A stretch of 6,639 nt of DNA, from NCBI GenBank assembly GCA_025353525.1, contig JANXOO010000557.1, positions 1-6,639 on the forward strand, read 5' to 3'. Positions within the stretch are counted from its first letter, which is position 1; every line of letters starts with the position of its first letter. Shown in pieces: positions 1 through 5,937 of the stretch. The stretch comes from Schlesneria sp. (GTDB lineage Bacteria; Planctomycetota; Planctomycetia; Planctomycetales; Planctomycetaceae). A program made the position numbers and the translations under genes. The notes beneath the pieces are model-generated. The model did not search any database and had not been told where the DNA came from. It was given only the letters and a program-made list of their open reading frames with translations.

Positions 1-115
1 ACAACATTCCGGCGGGAGTCGGCGTCCCTTCGAGTGCCGTCGAATGCCGGACAGAACCGCAAAACAAAACGAACGCAACTGAAAACGCAGTGAGCAAACG
101 ATACGCTGATGTCAT
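1..115 (-). CDS. N-terminus of a putative exported protein (partial, runs off left edge)
   Basis: Thirty-eight codons are open from an ATG at 115-113 to the window edge on the minus strand. The predicted peptide starts MTSAYRLLTAFSVAFVLFCG. This is a short n-region with one Arg, a hydrophobic core at about residues 7-19, then a polar stretch ending in Ser-Thr-Ala at 25-27, a plausible signal peptidase I site (cleavage after Ala27). The Cys at 19 is preceded by Phe, so it is a poor lipobox. A weak Shine-Dalgarno sequence (CAGG) lies about 10 bases upstream. The gene follows the PLP-enzyme gene on the same strand after 155 bp and may have its own promoter. The mature protein is outside the window, so function is unknown. 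A competing plus-strand frame is also open here (stop at 121-123), so the call rests mainly on the signal-peptide pattern. Confidence 0.5.
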   Translation of the reverse strand, partial: MTSAYRLLTAFSVAFVLFCGSVRHSTALEGTPTPAGML

Positions 116-203
116 TCTTGATTGACCTGTTTTGAGATCCGGAAATTCCAGCACGAACCGGACTGGGGAAACACGTTTTGGCGGACGGACCGGGAATTGC
201 GGA

Positions 204-233
204 AGTATAACGACAACAGGCACCCGGTTGCCA
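204..233 (-). promoter_or_regulatory. Possible promoter for the left-edge gene
   Basis: Read on the minus strand, TATACT (209-204) matches the sigma-70 -10 consensus at five of six positions. A weak -35-like TGGCAA (233-228) sits 18 bases upstream. The -10 lies about 90 bases before the putative ATG at 115, in the gap after the PLP-enzyme gene. The -35 match is poor and planctomycete promoters are not well defined, so this is only a candidate. Confidence 0.25.
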
Positions 234-270
234 TTCTGCGTCCGTGTCCAGTTATCGATGCAGAGAACAA

Positions 271-1371
271 TCATTGCATTGCGGCATCGACGCGGGATTC
301 CAGTTCGGAAAGCTCGATCAGCGGGCAAGATGAGTTTCGAGTCATTGCTTCCAGTGATGTCGGATCCTTGAACGCCGATCCACTGATCGGGCATACGACC
401 GTCGCTCGGGGATCGATCAGTCCTTCACGCGCTGCTTGCAGGGCGCCCGCAACAGCCATCGAACCGGCCGGTTCCGCGAACAGGCCTTCTTCTTTTGCCA
501 GACGCGACTGCACCTCAAAGACCCATTCATCGGAAACGACGTGTCCTGTACCACCCGTCTCGCGGCATGCGATCAGTGCCTCGTTCCCGTCGATGATCTG
601 CGGTACCTGCAGGCCGCTGATTCGCGTCGTGCATTCGACCGTTCTCGCAAATGTTTGGCCCGATTTCAGTGGCCCGGCGATCGTATCGTTCCCGAACGGC
701 TGAACGCATTCGAGTCGCGGACTGCGAGAGATTCGACCGGCAGCGACCAATTGGTCGAATCCGCGCGCAATCGACAGCGCAAACCCTCCGCCACCCGCCA
801 TGCAAAAAACATGGTCGATCGGTGTTGTCACCTGCTCGGCCATTTCGTGAGCGATGCTGTAGACGCCGGTCATCCCGACCGGGCAGTACGCAAAAGCGCT
901 GATTTGCATTTGCGCCGTCGGTCGGGCACTGAGCGACCGCAGGCATTCGACAACACGATCAGATGTGCGACTGTCGACCCCGAATCCGCGAATGCGATAA
1001 AGCGTTGCTCCGTAGGCGAGCATTTGCCGCAACTTTCCTTCGGGAGCTTTTTCAACAATCGCAATCTCGCACGTAATCCCCGCGAGTGCGCAATACGCGG
1101 CCAGTGCCGCACCTGTATTGCCGCTCGAAGTCGCGATGCACTCTGTTTTACCATTTGCCACCATGTCCGAAATGGCCGCGCACGCAAACCGATCTTTGTA
1201 CGAGCCGGTCGGGTTGGTGAATTCAAGTTTGAAGTACAGGTTCTCCAGGCCGACGCCCGGTCCCAGACGCCTCGATTTCACCAGCGGGGTATTTCCTTCA
1301 CCCAGCGTCAATCGAGCCGACGGAGCCACCGGAGCCATCCAGTCCGCGTATTTCCAGATCCCGCGATTCAT
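271..1371 (-). CDS. Threonine synthase-like PLP-dependent enzyme (fold type II)
   Basis: A 366-residue cytosolic PLP enzyme of the tryptophan synthase beta/threonine synthase superfamily. Threonine synthase converts O-phosphohomoserine to threonine, but the substrate here is not proven. Visible motifs are EGNTPL (25-30), the Schiff-base lysine region NPTGSYKDR with Lys59, the SSGNTG loop (82-87) that in this fold lies near the PLP ring, the glycine-rich phosphate cradle AGGGG (192-196), EPAG (300-303) and SGSAFKD (330-336). The lysine motif has Tyr-Lys-Asp-Arg-Phe where many threonine synthases have Phe-Lys-Asp-Arg-Gly. The length suits the short bacterial ThrC class. The start is supported by a strong Shine-Dalgarno sequence eight bases upstream. 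The gene lies 47 bp after the dipeptidase on the same strand, so cotranscription is likely. Related fold-type II enzymes, such as threonine dehydratase-like or cysteate synthase-like proteins, cannot be excluded. Confidence 0.85.
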   Translation of the reverse strand: MNRGIWKYADWMAPVAPSARLTLGEGNTPLVKSRRLGPGVGLENLYFKLEFTNPTGSYKDRFACAAISDMVANGKTECIATSSGNTGAALAAYCALAGITCEIAIVEKAPEGKLRQMLAYGATLYRIRGFGVDSRTSDRVVECLRSLSARPTAQMQISAFAYCPVGMTGVYSIAHEMAEQVTTPIDHVFCMAGGGGFALSIARGFDQLVAAGRISRSPRLECVQPFGNDTIAGPLKSGQTFARTVECTTRISGLQVPQIIDGNEALIACRETGGTGHVVSDEWVFEVQSRLAKEEGLFAEPAGSMAVAGALQAAREGLIDPRATVVCPISGSAFKDPTSLEAMTRNSSCPLIELSELESRVDAAMQ

Positions 1372-1379
1372 CGTCGAAA

Positions 1380-1387
1380 CTCCCTTT
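1380..1387 (-). promoter_or_regulatory. Ribosome binding site of the threonine synthase-like gene
   Basis: AAAGGGAG on the minus strand ends eight bases before the ATG at 1371-1369. It fixes this ATG over the next in-frame Met at codon 12. It lies inside the 47-bp gap after the dipeptidase stop, consistent with separate translation initiation within one operon. Confidence 0.7.
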
Positions 1388-1418
1388 CATCGACACTGAA
1401 TTGATTTCGGGTTGGCTG

Positions 1419-2828
1419 TCAACAAATCCTGTTCGCCGTACCGACGGATGGCGAATGCGACATTTCGGCCAGTTTTTGCCACAGAATGGCACTCGCCTTG
1501 ATCCCGCGATGAAAGTCGGCAACCGAGAAATGCTCGTCCGGACTATGAAGATTGTCGGTGTTCTGACCCCAGCCGAGCAGCAGTGTGTCGAGCCCCAGGA
1601 CATCCTTGAACGTCTGAACGACGGGGATCGAGCCCCCTTCGCGGATCAGTCGCACGCGATCGACGCCCCATGCCTCGCGAATCGCCTCTGATGCTGCTTC
1701 GATGTACGGACTGTTCGGATCGAAGACGAACGCCGGGCAGCCGTGATAGCTCGTGAATTCGAATTTCAGCGATGGCGGACATTGCGATTTCAGGTACTTG
1801 TGCAATGCGTCCGTCAGCACGACGGGATCCTGACTCGGAACCAGCCGGCACGTCAACTTGACGGTGGCTTTCGACGGGACGATTGTTTTGGGGCCTGCTC
1901 CCGTATATCCGCCAAACATGCCGTTCACTTCGCAGGTCGGTCGAGCCCACCGTCGTTCCTGCGTCGAAAATCCTTCTTCGCCAGCAACTTCTGCGATTCC
2001 AAGTTCTGCTTTGAAGGCCGCCTCGTCGAATCCGAGGTCGCGAAACTGCTGACGTTCCGTTTCCGTCAACGGGGTCACGGCGTCGTAAAAACCCGGAATC
2101 CGGACTCGACCACGTTCGTCGTGAAGTGACGCGATCAGTTTTGCCAGGCCACTGGCAGGGTTGGCGACAGATCCGCCGAACACTCCCGAATGCAAATCTT
2201 TCTTCGGACCTGTCACCGTGACTTCGACGGCCAGTATCCCGCGCAAACCGTACGTGATTGCCGGTTGGCCGGGCCCGTATTGGCTGGTGTCGCTGACGAC
2301 GGCCACGTCACACTGCAGTCGCTTCTTTCGCGCGTTCAGAAAATCTTCGAGGTTGCGGCTGCCAACTTCCTCCTCGCCTTCAATGACATATTTCAGATTG
2401 ACCGGCAGTTTGCCCAACGTTCGCAGCCACGATTCGGCAGATTTGATGTGCGTAAAGACCTGCCCCTTGTCGTCAGTCGCACCCCGTGCGTACAGACAGC
2501 CATTTCGCAATGTCGGTTCGAATGGTGGCGTGGTCCAGAGATCCAGCGGATCGGCTGGCTGAACATCGTAGTGTCCATACACCATCACCGTCGGAGCACC
2601 CGGCGACTTCAACCATTCGGCATAGACGATCGGGTGTCCCGCCGTAGGAACGATTTCGGCCTGAAATCCGAGGTTCGAGAATTGCCGATAGACGAATTCG
2701 GCTCCCCGTGTCATATGAGGCTTACAGGCCGGATCGGCGCTGACAGTCGGAATTCGCAAGAACTCCTTCAATTCGTCAACGAATCGATCCGCATTCTGTT
2801 CGAGATAGTGGTTGACCTGGTCATTCAT
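1419..2828 (-). CDS. M20-family metallopeptidase, probable cytosolic dipeptidase
   Basis: A 469-residue dinuclear zinc peptidase of the M20 family, closest in pattern to bacterial dipeptidases and the eukaryotic CNDP enzymes, which cleave dipeptides in the cytoplasm. Metal and catalytic residues can be placed by motif: His86 and Asp88 in GHYDVQP, the bridging Asp119 in RGATDDKG, catalytic Glu153 with ligand Glu154 in EGEEEVGS, Asp180 in VSDTSQYG, and His428 near the C-terminus in NLHSPDEHF. The DLHSG motif (211-215, His213) and the following insert fit the dimerisation (lid) domain. The reading frame stays open upstream to a GTG at 3068, but those 80 extra residues are Cys-rich and unlike the family. 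The ATG at 2828 has AAGGA 13 bases upstream and gives the usual length. No signal peptide is present. It is probably the first gene of a unit with the PLP enzyme. Confidence 0.92.
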   Translation of the reverse strand: MNDQVNHYLEQNADRFVDELKEFLRIPTVSADPACKPHMTRGAEFVYRQFSNLGFQAEIVPTAGHPIVYAEWLKSPGAPTVMVYGHYDVQPADPLDLWTTPPFEPTLRNGCLYARGATDDKGQVFTHIKSAESWLRTLGKLPVNLKYVIEGEEEVGSRNLEDFLNARKKRLQCDVAVVSDTSQYGPGQPAITYGLRGILAVEVTVTGPKKDLHSGVFGGSVANPASGLAKLIASLHDERGRVRIPGFYDAVTPLTETERQQFRDLGFDEAAFKAELGIAEVAGEEGFSTQERRWARPTCEVNGMFGGYTGAGPKTIVPSKATVKLTCRLVPSQDPVVLTDALHKYLKSQCPPSLKFEFTSYHGCPAFVFDPNSPYIEAASEAIREAWGVDRVRLIREGGSIPVVQTFKDVLGLDTLLLGWGQNTDNLHSPDEHFSVADFHRGIKASAILWQKLAEMSHSPSVGTANRIC

Positions 2829-2841
2829 CGAAAAAATTCCG

Positions 2842-2846
2842 TCCTT
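2842..2846 (-). promoter_or_regulatory. Ribosome binding site supporting the dipeptidase start
   Basis: AAGGA on the minus strand lies 13 bases before the ATG at 2828-2826. The spacing is slightly long. It still favours this start over the far-upstream in-frame GTG at 3068. Confidence 0.45.
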
Positions 2847-3050
2847 GAGATGCGATGCCGGTTGTCGATTGCAATCAAAGTCAGGCGCCACGCCCGCGTC
2901 ACGTTCAAAGGCTTCCCTGAAACTGCGACACCCATCGCACCGGGAAATCAGGATGCCGACCGGAAGAATACATCGTACGATTGACGCGAGGAAGCCAGAA
3001 CGTCCGCTCAAACATTCCGATTTGCAGTGTACTTCTGTTATTACTTCGAT

Positions 3051-3074
3051 CATTTTGTCGACGAGCACAAAATG
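3051..3074. repeat. 24-bp inverted repeat, candidate operator
   Basis: CATTTTGT (3051-3058) and ACAAAATG (3067-3074) are perfect 8-bp inverted arms around an 8-base spacer. The centre-to-centre distance is 16 bases. The left arm overlaps the -35 hexamer of the promoter at 3055-3083 and the right arm lies between -35 and -10. A dimeric repressor bound here would block that promoter. The dyad is seen directly; the operator role is inferred. No regulator gene is nearby. Confidence 0.45.
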
Positions 3075-3083
3075 GAGTATGCT
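3055..3083 (+). promoter_or_regulatory. Sigma-70-like promoter for the zinc-ribbon membrane protein gene
   Basis: TTGTCG (3055-3060) and TATGCT (3078-3083) are separated by exactly 17 bases, the optimal spacing for a housekeeping sigma factor. Each hexamer matches the consensus at four of six positions. Transcription would start near 3090 and leave a leader of about 48 bases before the ATG at 3138. Confidence 0.45.
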
Positions 3084-3137
3084 TCAGGCATTGAAATCCA
3101 CAAGTGTCATGTCAGCAGGGAAAATACCGGAATTTGA

Positions 3138-4274
3138 ATGTTTGCAGAATTCAAATGTCGTTGCGGTCACGCGTTTCGAACGCACATTCAAAATGCAGGC
3201 AGGCAGATTCCGTGTCCGAATTGCCTGACGACGGTGACGGTCCCCGCCCCCGAGGCAGCATCTGTCGAAGCGATCAAATCTGCTGCGACACGACCGATCA
3301 CTAAAAAGGAACCCGTCCGCGAATCGGATGCCACTCGCCAAACGCGAAAACATGCGTCAGAAAAATCAGCGGCGGCATCCGATATCAAACGCTCTGCCAA
3401 AGCTGCTACCAGTTCCGCATCCAGAACGTCGAAGAAGCTCAAAACCGAGGATCCTTCGGAAGACCTGTTTGATCTGAGCGATATCGGGCCGCTCGAAGCA
3501 CCAGAGCAGGACGATGGCGATGAATTGTACGAGCTTCCTGTCTCTCCAGCGAAGAAGCGTCGAGCAAAGGCCGCCGCAGAAGACAGCGAGTCTGATTCCA
3601 AAAAAGGAACAAAGTCGAGCAAGAAACCCAAACGCGATCAGGGTCAGAACGCACCGCTCATTATCGGGGGTGTTGTCGCCGGCTTCGTGGTCGTTGCTGC
3701 CCTTGGTTTTTTTGCACTTCCACCATTGATTGCGGCGATGAAACAGGGAGGGAAGATCGTACTTCCCCAGGAATTCGACAAGTTTGAAGACGGCGAAATT
3801 TTCTTCCGGTGCGATTACCCCAGGGGCTGGCAAGCCGAATCGCGCGGCGGATCGGGCAATATTCCCCCATCTGTTCGCATCGAGCACGGACGCATCAAAA
3901 TCTCGTATCGTGCGAGTAATTCGGGGGCTGCCATGCAGGATATGGCGCAAGCCGGAGCGAACATGACGGGCGAGCTTCCCGATGATCAAAAACCAGTCGC
4001 TCGTGTCCACGATTTTCAACGACAAAAATTCAGCGACGAAATGTCAAACTATGCCGAGGTCGGTCAGGTCGAAAAGATCGAAACGGGTTGGGGTGAAGGT
4101 CGGATGTCGCTTTTTAGTGCATCAGGCAGCTTCGGAAGCAAGATCTTTGGCTATCGGGTGACTTTGCTGACAACGAATTTCCAGTGGAATATCGTTTGCC
4201 AGTGTCCGACGAAGCGGGAATTCGAGGCCTGGAAGCCGGTCTTCCGCCGCATTGTCGAAAGTACCGGACGATAG
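3138..4274 (+). CDS. Zinc-ribbon, single-pass membrane protein of unknown function
   Basis: A 378-residue protein with four zones. Residues 1-36 form a Cys4 zinc ribbon: Cys7-X-Cys9, then Cys26-X2-Cys29, with a short basic loop between. Residues 37-170 are a low-complexity, probably disordered linker rich in Lys, Ala, Ser, Glu and Asp, with alternating basic and acidic patches. Residues 173-200 are one hydrophobic helix starting APLIIGGVVAGFVVVAALGF, preceded by the basic run KKPKR, so the positive-inside rule predicts a cytoplasmic zinc ribbon and an external C-terminus. Residues 206-378 form a globular domain opening with FFRCDYPRGW and closing with an amphipathic helix, which recalls PsbP/Mog1-like folds (inference only). 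It contains Cys225, Cys354 and Cys356. The ribbon begins right after the chosen ATG, as is usual in this protein type. The nearest Shine-Dalgarno-like AGGGA is weakly placed, 16 bases upstream. Function is unknown. Confidence 0.85.
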   Translation: MFAEFKCRCGHAFRTHIQNAGRQIPCPNCLTTVTVPAPEAASVEAIKSAATRPITKKEPVRESDATRQTRKHASEKSAAASDIKRSAKAATSSASRTSKKLKTEDPSEDLFDLSDIGPLEAPEQDDGDELYELPVSPAKKRRAKAAAEDSESDSKKGTKSSKKPKRDQGQNAPLIIGGVVAGFVVVAALGFFALPPLIAAMKQGGKIVLPQEFDKFEDGEIFFRCDYPRGWQAESRGGSGNIPPSVRIEHGRIKISYRASNSGAAMQDMAQAGANMTGELPDDQKPVARVHDFQRQKFSDEMSNYAEVGQVEKIETGWGEGRMSLFSASGSFGSKIFGYRVTLLTTNFQWNIVCQCPTKREFEAWKPVFRRIVESTGR

Positions 4275-4308
4275 CGGTTCCTCTTCGCGCAATTGTTGCC
4301 GACCACGC

Positions 4309-4343
4309 TATGATACCTCTGTGATTCGTCAACGATTCCACAG
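4309..4343 (+). promoter_or_regulatory. Possible -10 element and downstream dyad before the DCC gene
   Basis: TATGAT (4309-4314) matches the -10 consensus at five of six positions, but no recognisable -35 lies 16-18 bases upstream. It is followed at once by CTGTG (4319-4323) and its inverted copy CACAG (4339-4343), 15 bases apart. The elements lie about 100-130 bases before the DCC start, in the gap after the zinc-ribbon gene. Readthrough from that gene is an alternative, since no terminator is visible between them. Confidence 0.25.
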
Positions 4344-4429
4344 CGAAGTACTGATGCCAGACATCGGCGACAAGCCTCGGACTGTTTGAACGGATCGTGA
4401 ACGTGATTGAACCGGATGTTTTCAGATAT

Positions 4430-4433
4430 GAGG
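4430..4433 (+). promoter_or_regulatory. Ribosome binding site deciding the DCC protein start
   Basis: GAGG ends nine bases before the ATG at 4443. Earlier in-frame starts (TTG 4407, ATG 4416, ATG 4428) lack a comparable site, and the 4428 ATG overlaps this one. Confidence 0.55.
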
Positions 4434-4442
4434 TCAACCGTG

Positions 4443-4844
4443 ATGGAGACCAGCCCGACTGCTTGTGACATCGAAGTTTTCTTCGATGGCGGCTGCCACT
4501 TATGTCTGCGCGAAGTCACCATGTTACGGCGCTGGGACAAGCGGGGCAAAATCCGATTCACCGACATTGATGCCGCCGGATTTCAACCTGAAAGCCTGGG
4601 GAAAACCCGGACAGAACTGATGGATCAGATGCACGGGCGGCTACCGGACGGAACATGGATTCGCGGAGTCGAAGTCTTCCGGCGTTTGTATCATGCAGTC
4701 GGGTTCGGACCTTTGGTAGCGATCAGTCGACTGCCTCTCATTTCTCACACCCTGGATTTGGGATATCTGCTGTTTGCGAAGAACAGGCTTCGATTGACGG
4801 GACGGTGTAGATCGGAAACGTGTACGATCAAAGGACCGCTTTGA
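4443..4844 (+). CDS. DCC-family (DUF393) thiol-disulfide oxidoreductase-like protein
   Basis: A 133-residue protein of the DCC family, named for its Asp-X2-Cys-X2-Cys motif, seen here as FFDGGCHLC with Asp15, Cys18 and Cys21. The segment has the beta-strand-then-CXXC layout of thioredoxin-like proteins, and the motif is followed by a basic helix ([14 protein letters not shown]). A later [13 protein letters not shown] stretch (75-87) is the second family signature. No signal peptide or certain membrane helix is seen, so a cytoplasmic location is likely. Partner and substrate are unknown. A second pair, Cys122 and Cys127 (CX4C), sits at the extreme C-terminus. The start at 4443 is chosen for its Shine-Dalgarno sequence and family length; a longer form from 4416 or 4428 is possible. 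It lies 168 bp after the zinc-ribbon gene on the same strand and converges on cmk with a 20-bp gap. Confidence 0.85.
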   Translation: METSPTACDIEVFFDGGCHLCLREVTMLRRWDKRGKIRFTDIDAAGFQPESLGKTRTELMDQMHGRLPDGTWIRGVEVFRRLYHAVGFGPLVAISRLPLISHTLDLGYLLFAKNRLRLTGRCRSETCTIKGPL

Positions 4845-4864
4845 ACGGCGCGAGTTCCGATATT

Positions 4865-5518
4865 TTACGCCGGACATGCCCGTTGAACGAGTTGTTCCAG
4901 ATAGCTGGCGACGTGTGACAGGGTCATTTCCGTCGTATCGATAATCATCGCATTCGGGGCCGGTTTTAGTGGCGAACAGAGTCGCGTTTCGTCGCGTCGG
5001 TCTCGCAGTTCCTGTTGTTCCATCAGGTCTTCGAGCGAAATAAAATCGCCTTTCTCTTCCAGTTCACGTTGACGCCTGCGAGCTCGTTCCTGGGGCGACG
5101 CGGTCAGGAAGAACTTGCATTCTGCATCGGGAAAGACGGTTGTTCCCTGATCGCGGCCTTCAGTGACCAGGCTTGTCTCACGTCCGACAAGTCGCTGCAT
5201 TTCGACCAGCCGCATGCGGACAATCGGGTTCGCTGCGACAATCGATGCCGACTGCGTCACTTCCTGGCCGCGAATCGAGTCAGTCACATCGTCGTTTCCT
5301 AACAGCAATCGATTTCTCGAAAAGAGAATCTCGAGCGAATTCGCGACTTCACCGACACTCGTTTCGTTGCTGAGGTCGAGATGACGCTGAAGGCATGCAT
5401 AAGCAACGGCGCGGTACATCGCTCCGGTATTCAGAAACTCAAACCCCAATCGCTCCGCCAGCATTCTCGCAACGGTACTTTTTCCAGTCCCGGCTGGCCC
5501 ATCAATAGTCACGATCAT
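4865..5518 (-). CDS. cmk: Cytidylate kinase
   Basis: A 217-residue (d)CMP kinase that phosphorylates CMP and dCMP with ATP in pyrimidine nucleotide metabolism in the cytoplasm. Length matches the bacterial family (about 220-230). The P-loop is GPAGTGKST (7-15). NMP-site residues align with the E. coli enzyme as follows: Thr31 for Ser36 (LNTGAMYR), Ser92 for Ser101, Arg101 for Arg110, Arg122-Asp123 for Arg131-Asp132, and Arg172, Asp176 and Arg179 for Arg181, Asp185 and Arg188. The LID is the Arg-rich ERARRRQREL (144-153). Two departures from the E. coli sequence are GRDQGT for GRDMGT, and Asn189 where E. coli has Asp198. The ATG at 5518 starts directly with the first beta-strand (MIVTIDGPAG). 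The Shine-Dalgarno is weak (CAGG about 13 bases upstream). In many bacteria cmk precedes plsC or rpsA, but here the downstream neighbour is convergent. Confidence 0.96.
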   Translation of the reverse strand: MIVTIDGPAGTGKSTVARMLAERLGFEFLNTGAMYRAVAYACLQRHLDLSNETSVGEVANSLEILFSRNRLLLGNDDVTDSIRGQEVTQSASIVAANPIVRMRLVEMQRLVGRETSLVTEGRDQGTTVFPDAECKFFLTASPQERARRRQRELEEKGDFISLEDLMEQQELRDRRDETRLCSPLKPAPNAMIIDTTEMTLSHVASYLEQLVQRACPA

Positions 5519-5937
5519 TCAAATAGTGCCTGTAGTGATCGACGCTTTTCGATTCAATGTCTGCCCCGACAGCCTTCGCAAACTCCCTTGAAGAGTTTAT
5601 CACGACAACCCCCTCACCGAAATCCAACGTTCACGCAATCGAGCAACCGCCGGAAAATCGTTCCCGCGTTGCCGCGATGTTCGCCATCGCGATCGCAAGT
5701 GGCGGATTTCACGATGTCATGCGGATTCTGAAAATGTCTGTGTTTTCCGGGTCGGTCCAGCATCGTTAATCTGGCACGAGTGATTTTGCGATTCGTAGGA
5801 CTTCGCGGCTCCGAGCAACCCTTTAAGTCGATATGCGATGTGATTTTATGGAAAAACAGCGGCGTCGCGATTCCAATCGTCTCGTGAAAACGTTATCACT
5901 CGAAGCGTCACGCCCGTAAAACTGTGAGAGACGCCAG
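5519..5937. other. Divergent intergenic region, cmk / nitrilase-like gene
   Basis: These 419 bp lie between cmk (minus) and the nitrilase homologue (plus). No supported gene is present. Short open frames, such as 5557-5769 and 5848-5919 on the plus strand, have no ribosome binding site and no recognisable product. One strong hairpin lies at 5673-5691. No clear -35/-10 pair was found for either gene; TTATCA near 5892 is a weak -10-like site for the plus strand. The length leaves room for two promoters and possibly a small RNA, for which there is no direct evidence. Confidence 0.55.
5673..5691. repeat. Perfect 7-bp GC-rich hairpin
   Basis: CGCGATG and CATCGCG are perfect inverted arms around the five-base loop TTCGC. 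No T-run follows on either strand, so it is not a standard intrinsic terminator. It lies about 155 bases upstream of cmk and 247 bases upstream of the nitrilase start, and could be a protein-binding dyad or RNA stem. Confidence 0.45.

Larger units (their letters stand above)
2829..3137. other. Divergent intergenic region, dipeptidase / zinc-ribbon gene
   Basis: These 309 bp separate two divergently transcribed genes. The plus-strand side holds a sigma-70-like promoter and an overlapping dyad, both listed separately. The minus-strand side has a perfect 10-bp palindrome, GATTGCAATC, at 2867-2876, about 39 bases upstream of the dipeptidase start. I found no convincing -35/-10 pair for the dipeptidase. 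The frame open from the dipeptidase to 3068 is judged non-coding here. Confidence 0.6.

Noticed and set aside
3..123. Possible C-terminal end of a plus-strand gene entering from the left edge
   Set aside because: The frame is open for 40 codons and its composition is plausible, but it overlaps the stronger minus-strand signal peptide and shows no motif.
219..233. Sigma-54-like TGGCA...TGC on the minus strand
   Set aside because: The GG-to-GC spacing is nine bases instead of the required ten.
122..703. 193-codon plus-strand frame
   Set aside because: Most of it lies opposite the PLP-enzyme gene, and it has no domain pattern or ribosome binding site.
436..1404. 322-codon open frame on the plus strand opposite the threonine synthase-like gene
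   Set aside because: The translation is Arg/Ser/Cys-rich with no recognisable motif, while the minus strand carries clear PLP-enzyme motifs over the same bases.
2190..2984. 264-codon plus-strand frame opposite the dipeptidase
   Set aside because: It is antisense to conserved M20 motifs, and its product is Arg/Gln-rich and unlike any family I recognise.
2829..3068. 80-residue N-terminal extension of the dipeptidase from a GTG at 3068
   Set aside because: It is Cys-rich, has no M20 similarity and would run across the promoter/dyad region; the ATG at 2828 has a ribosome binding site and gives family length.
5689..5696. GCGATCGC octamer (HIP1-like)
   Set aside because: It is a single copy adjoining the hairpin; the cyanobacterial HIP1 signal depends on many copies.
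5557..5769. 70-codon plus-strand frame in the cmk/nitrilase spacer
   Set aside because: It has no Shine-Dalgarno sequence and no motif, and it spans the hairpin. It could be a small gene but is unsupported.
5848..5919. 23-residue frame just before the nitrilase homologue, considered as a leader peptide
   Set aside because: It has no ribosome binding site, no run of a single amino-acid codon and no attenuator-like structure.
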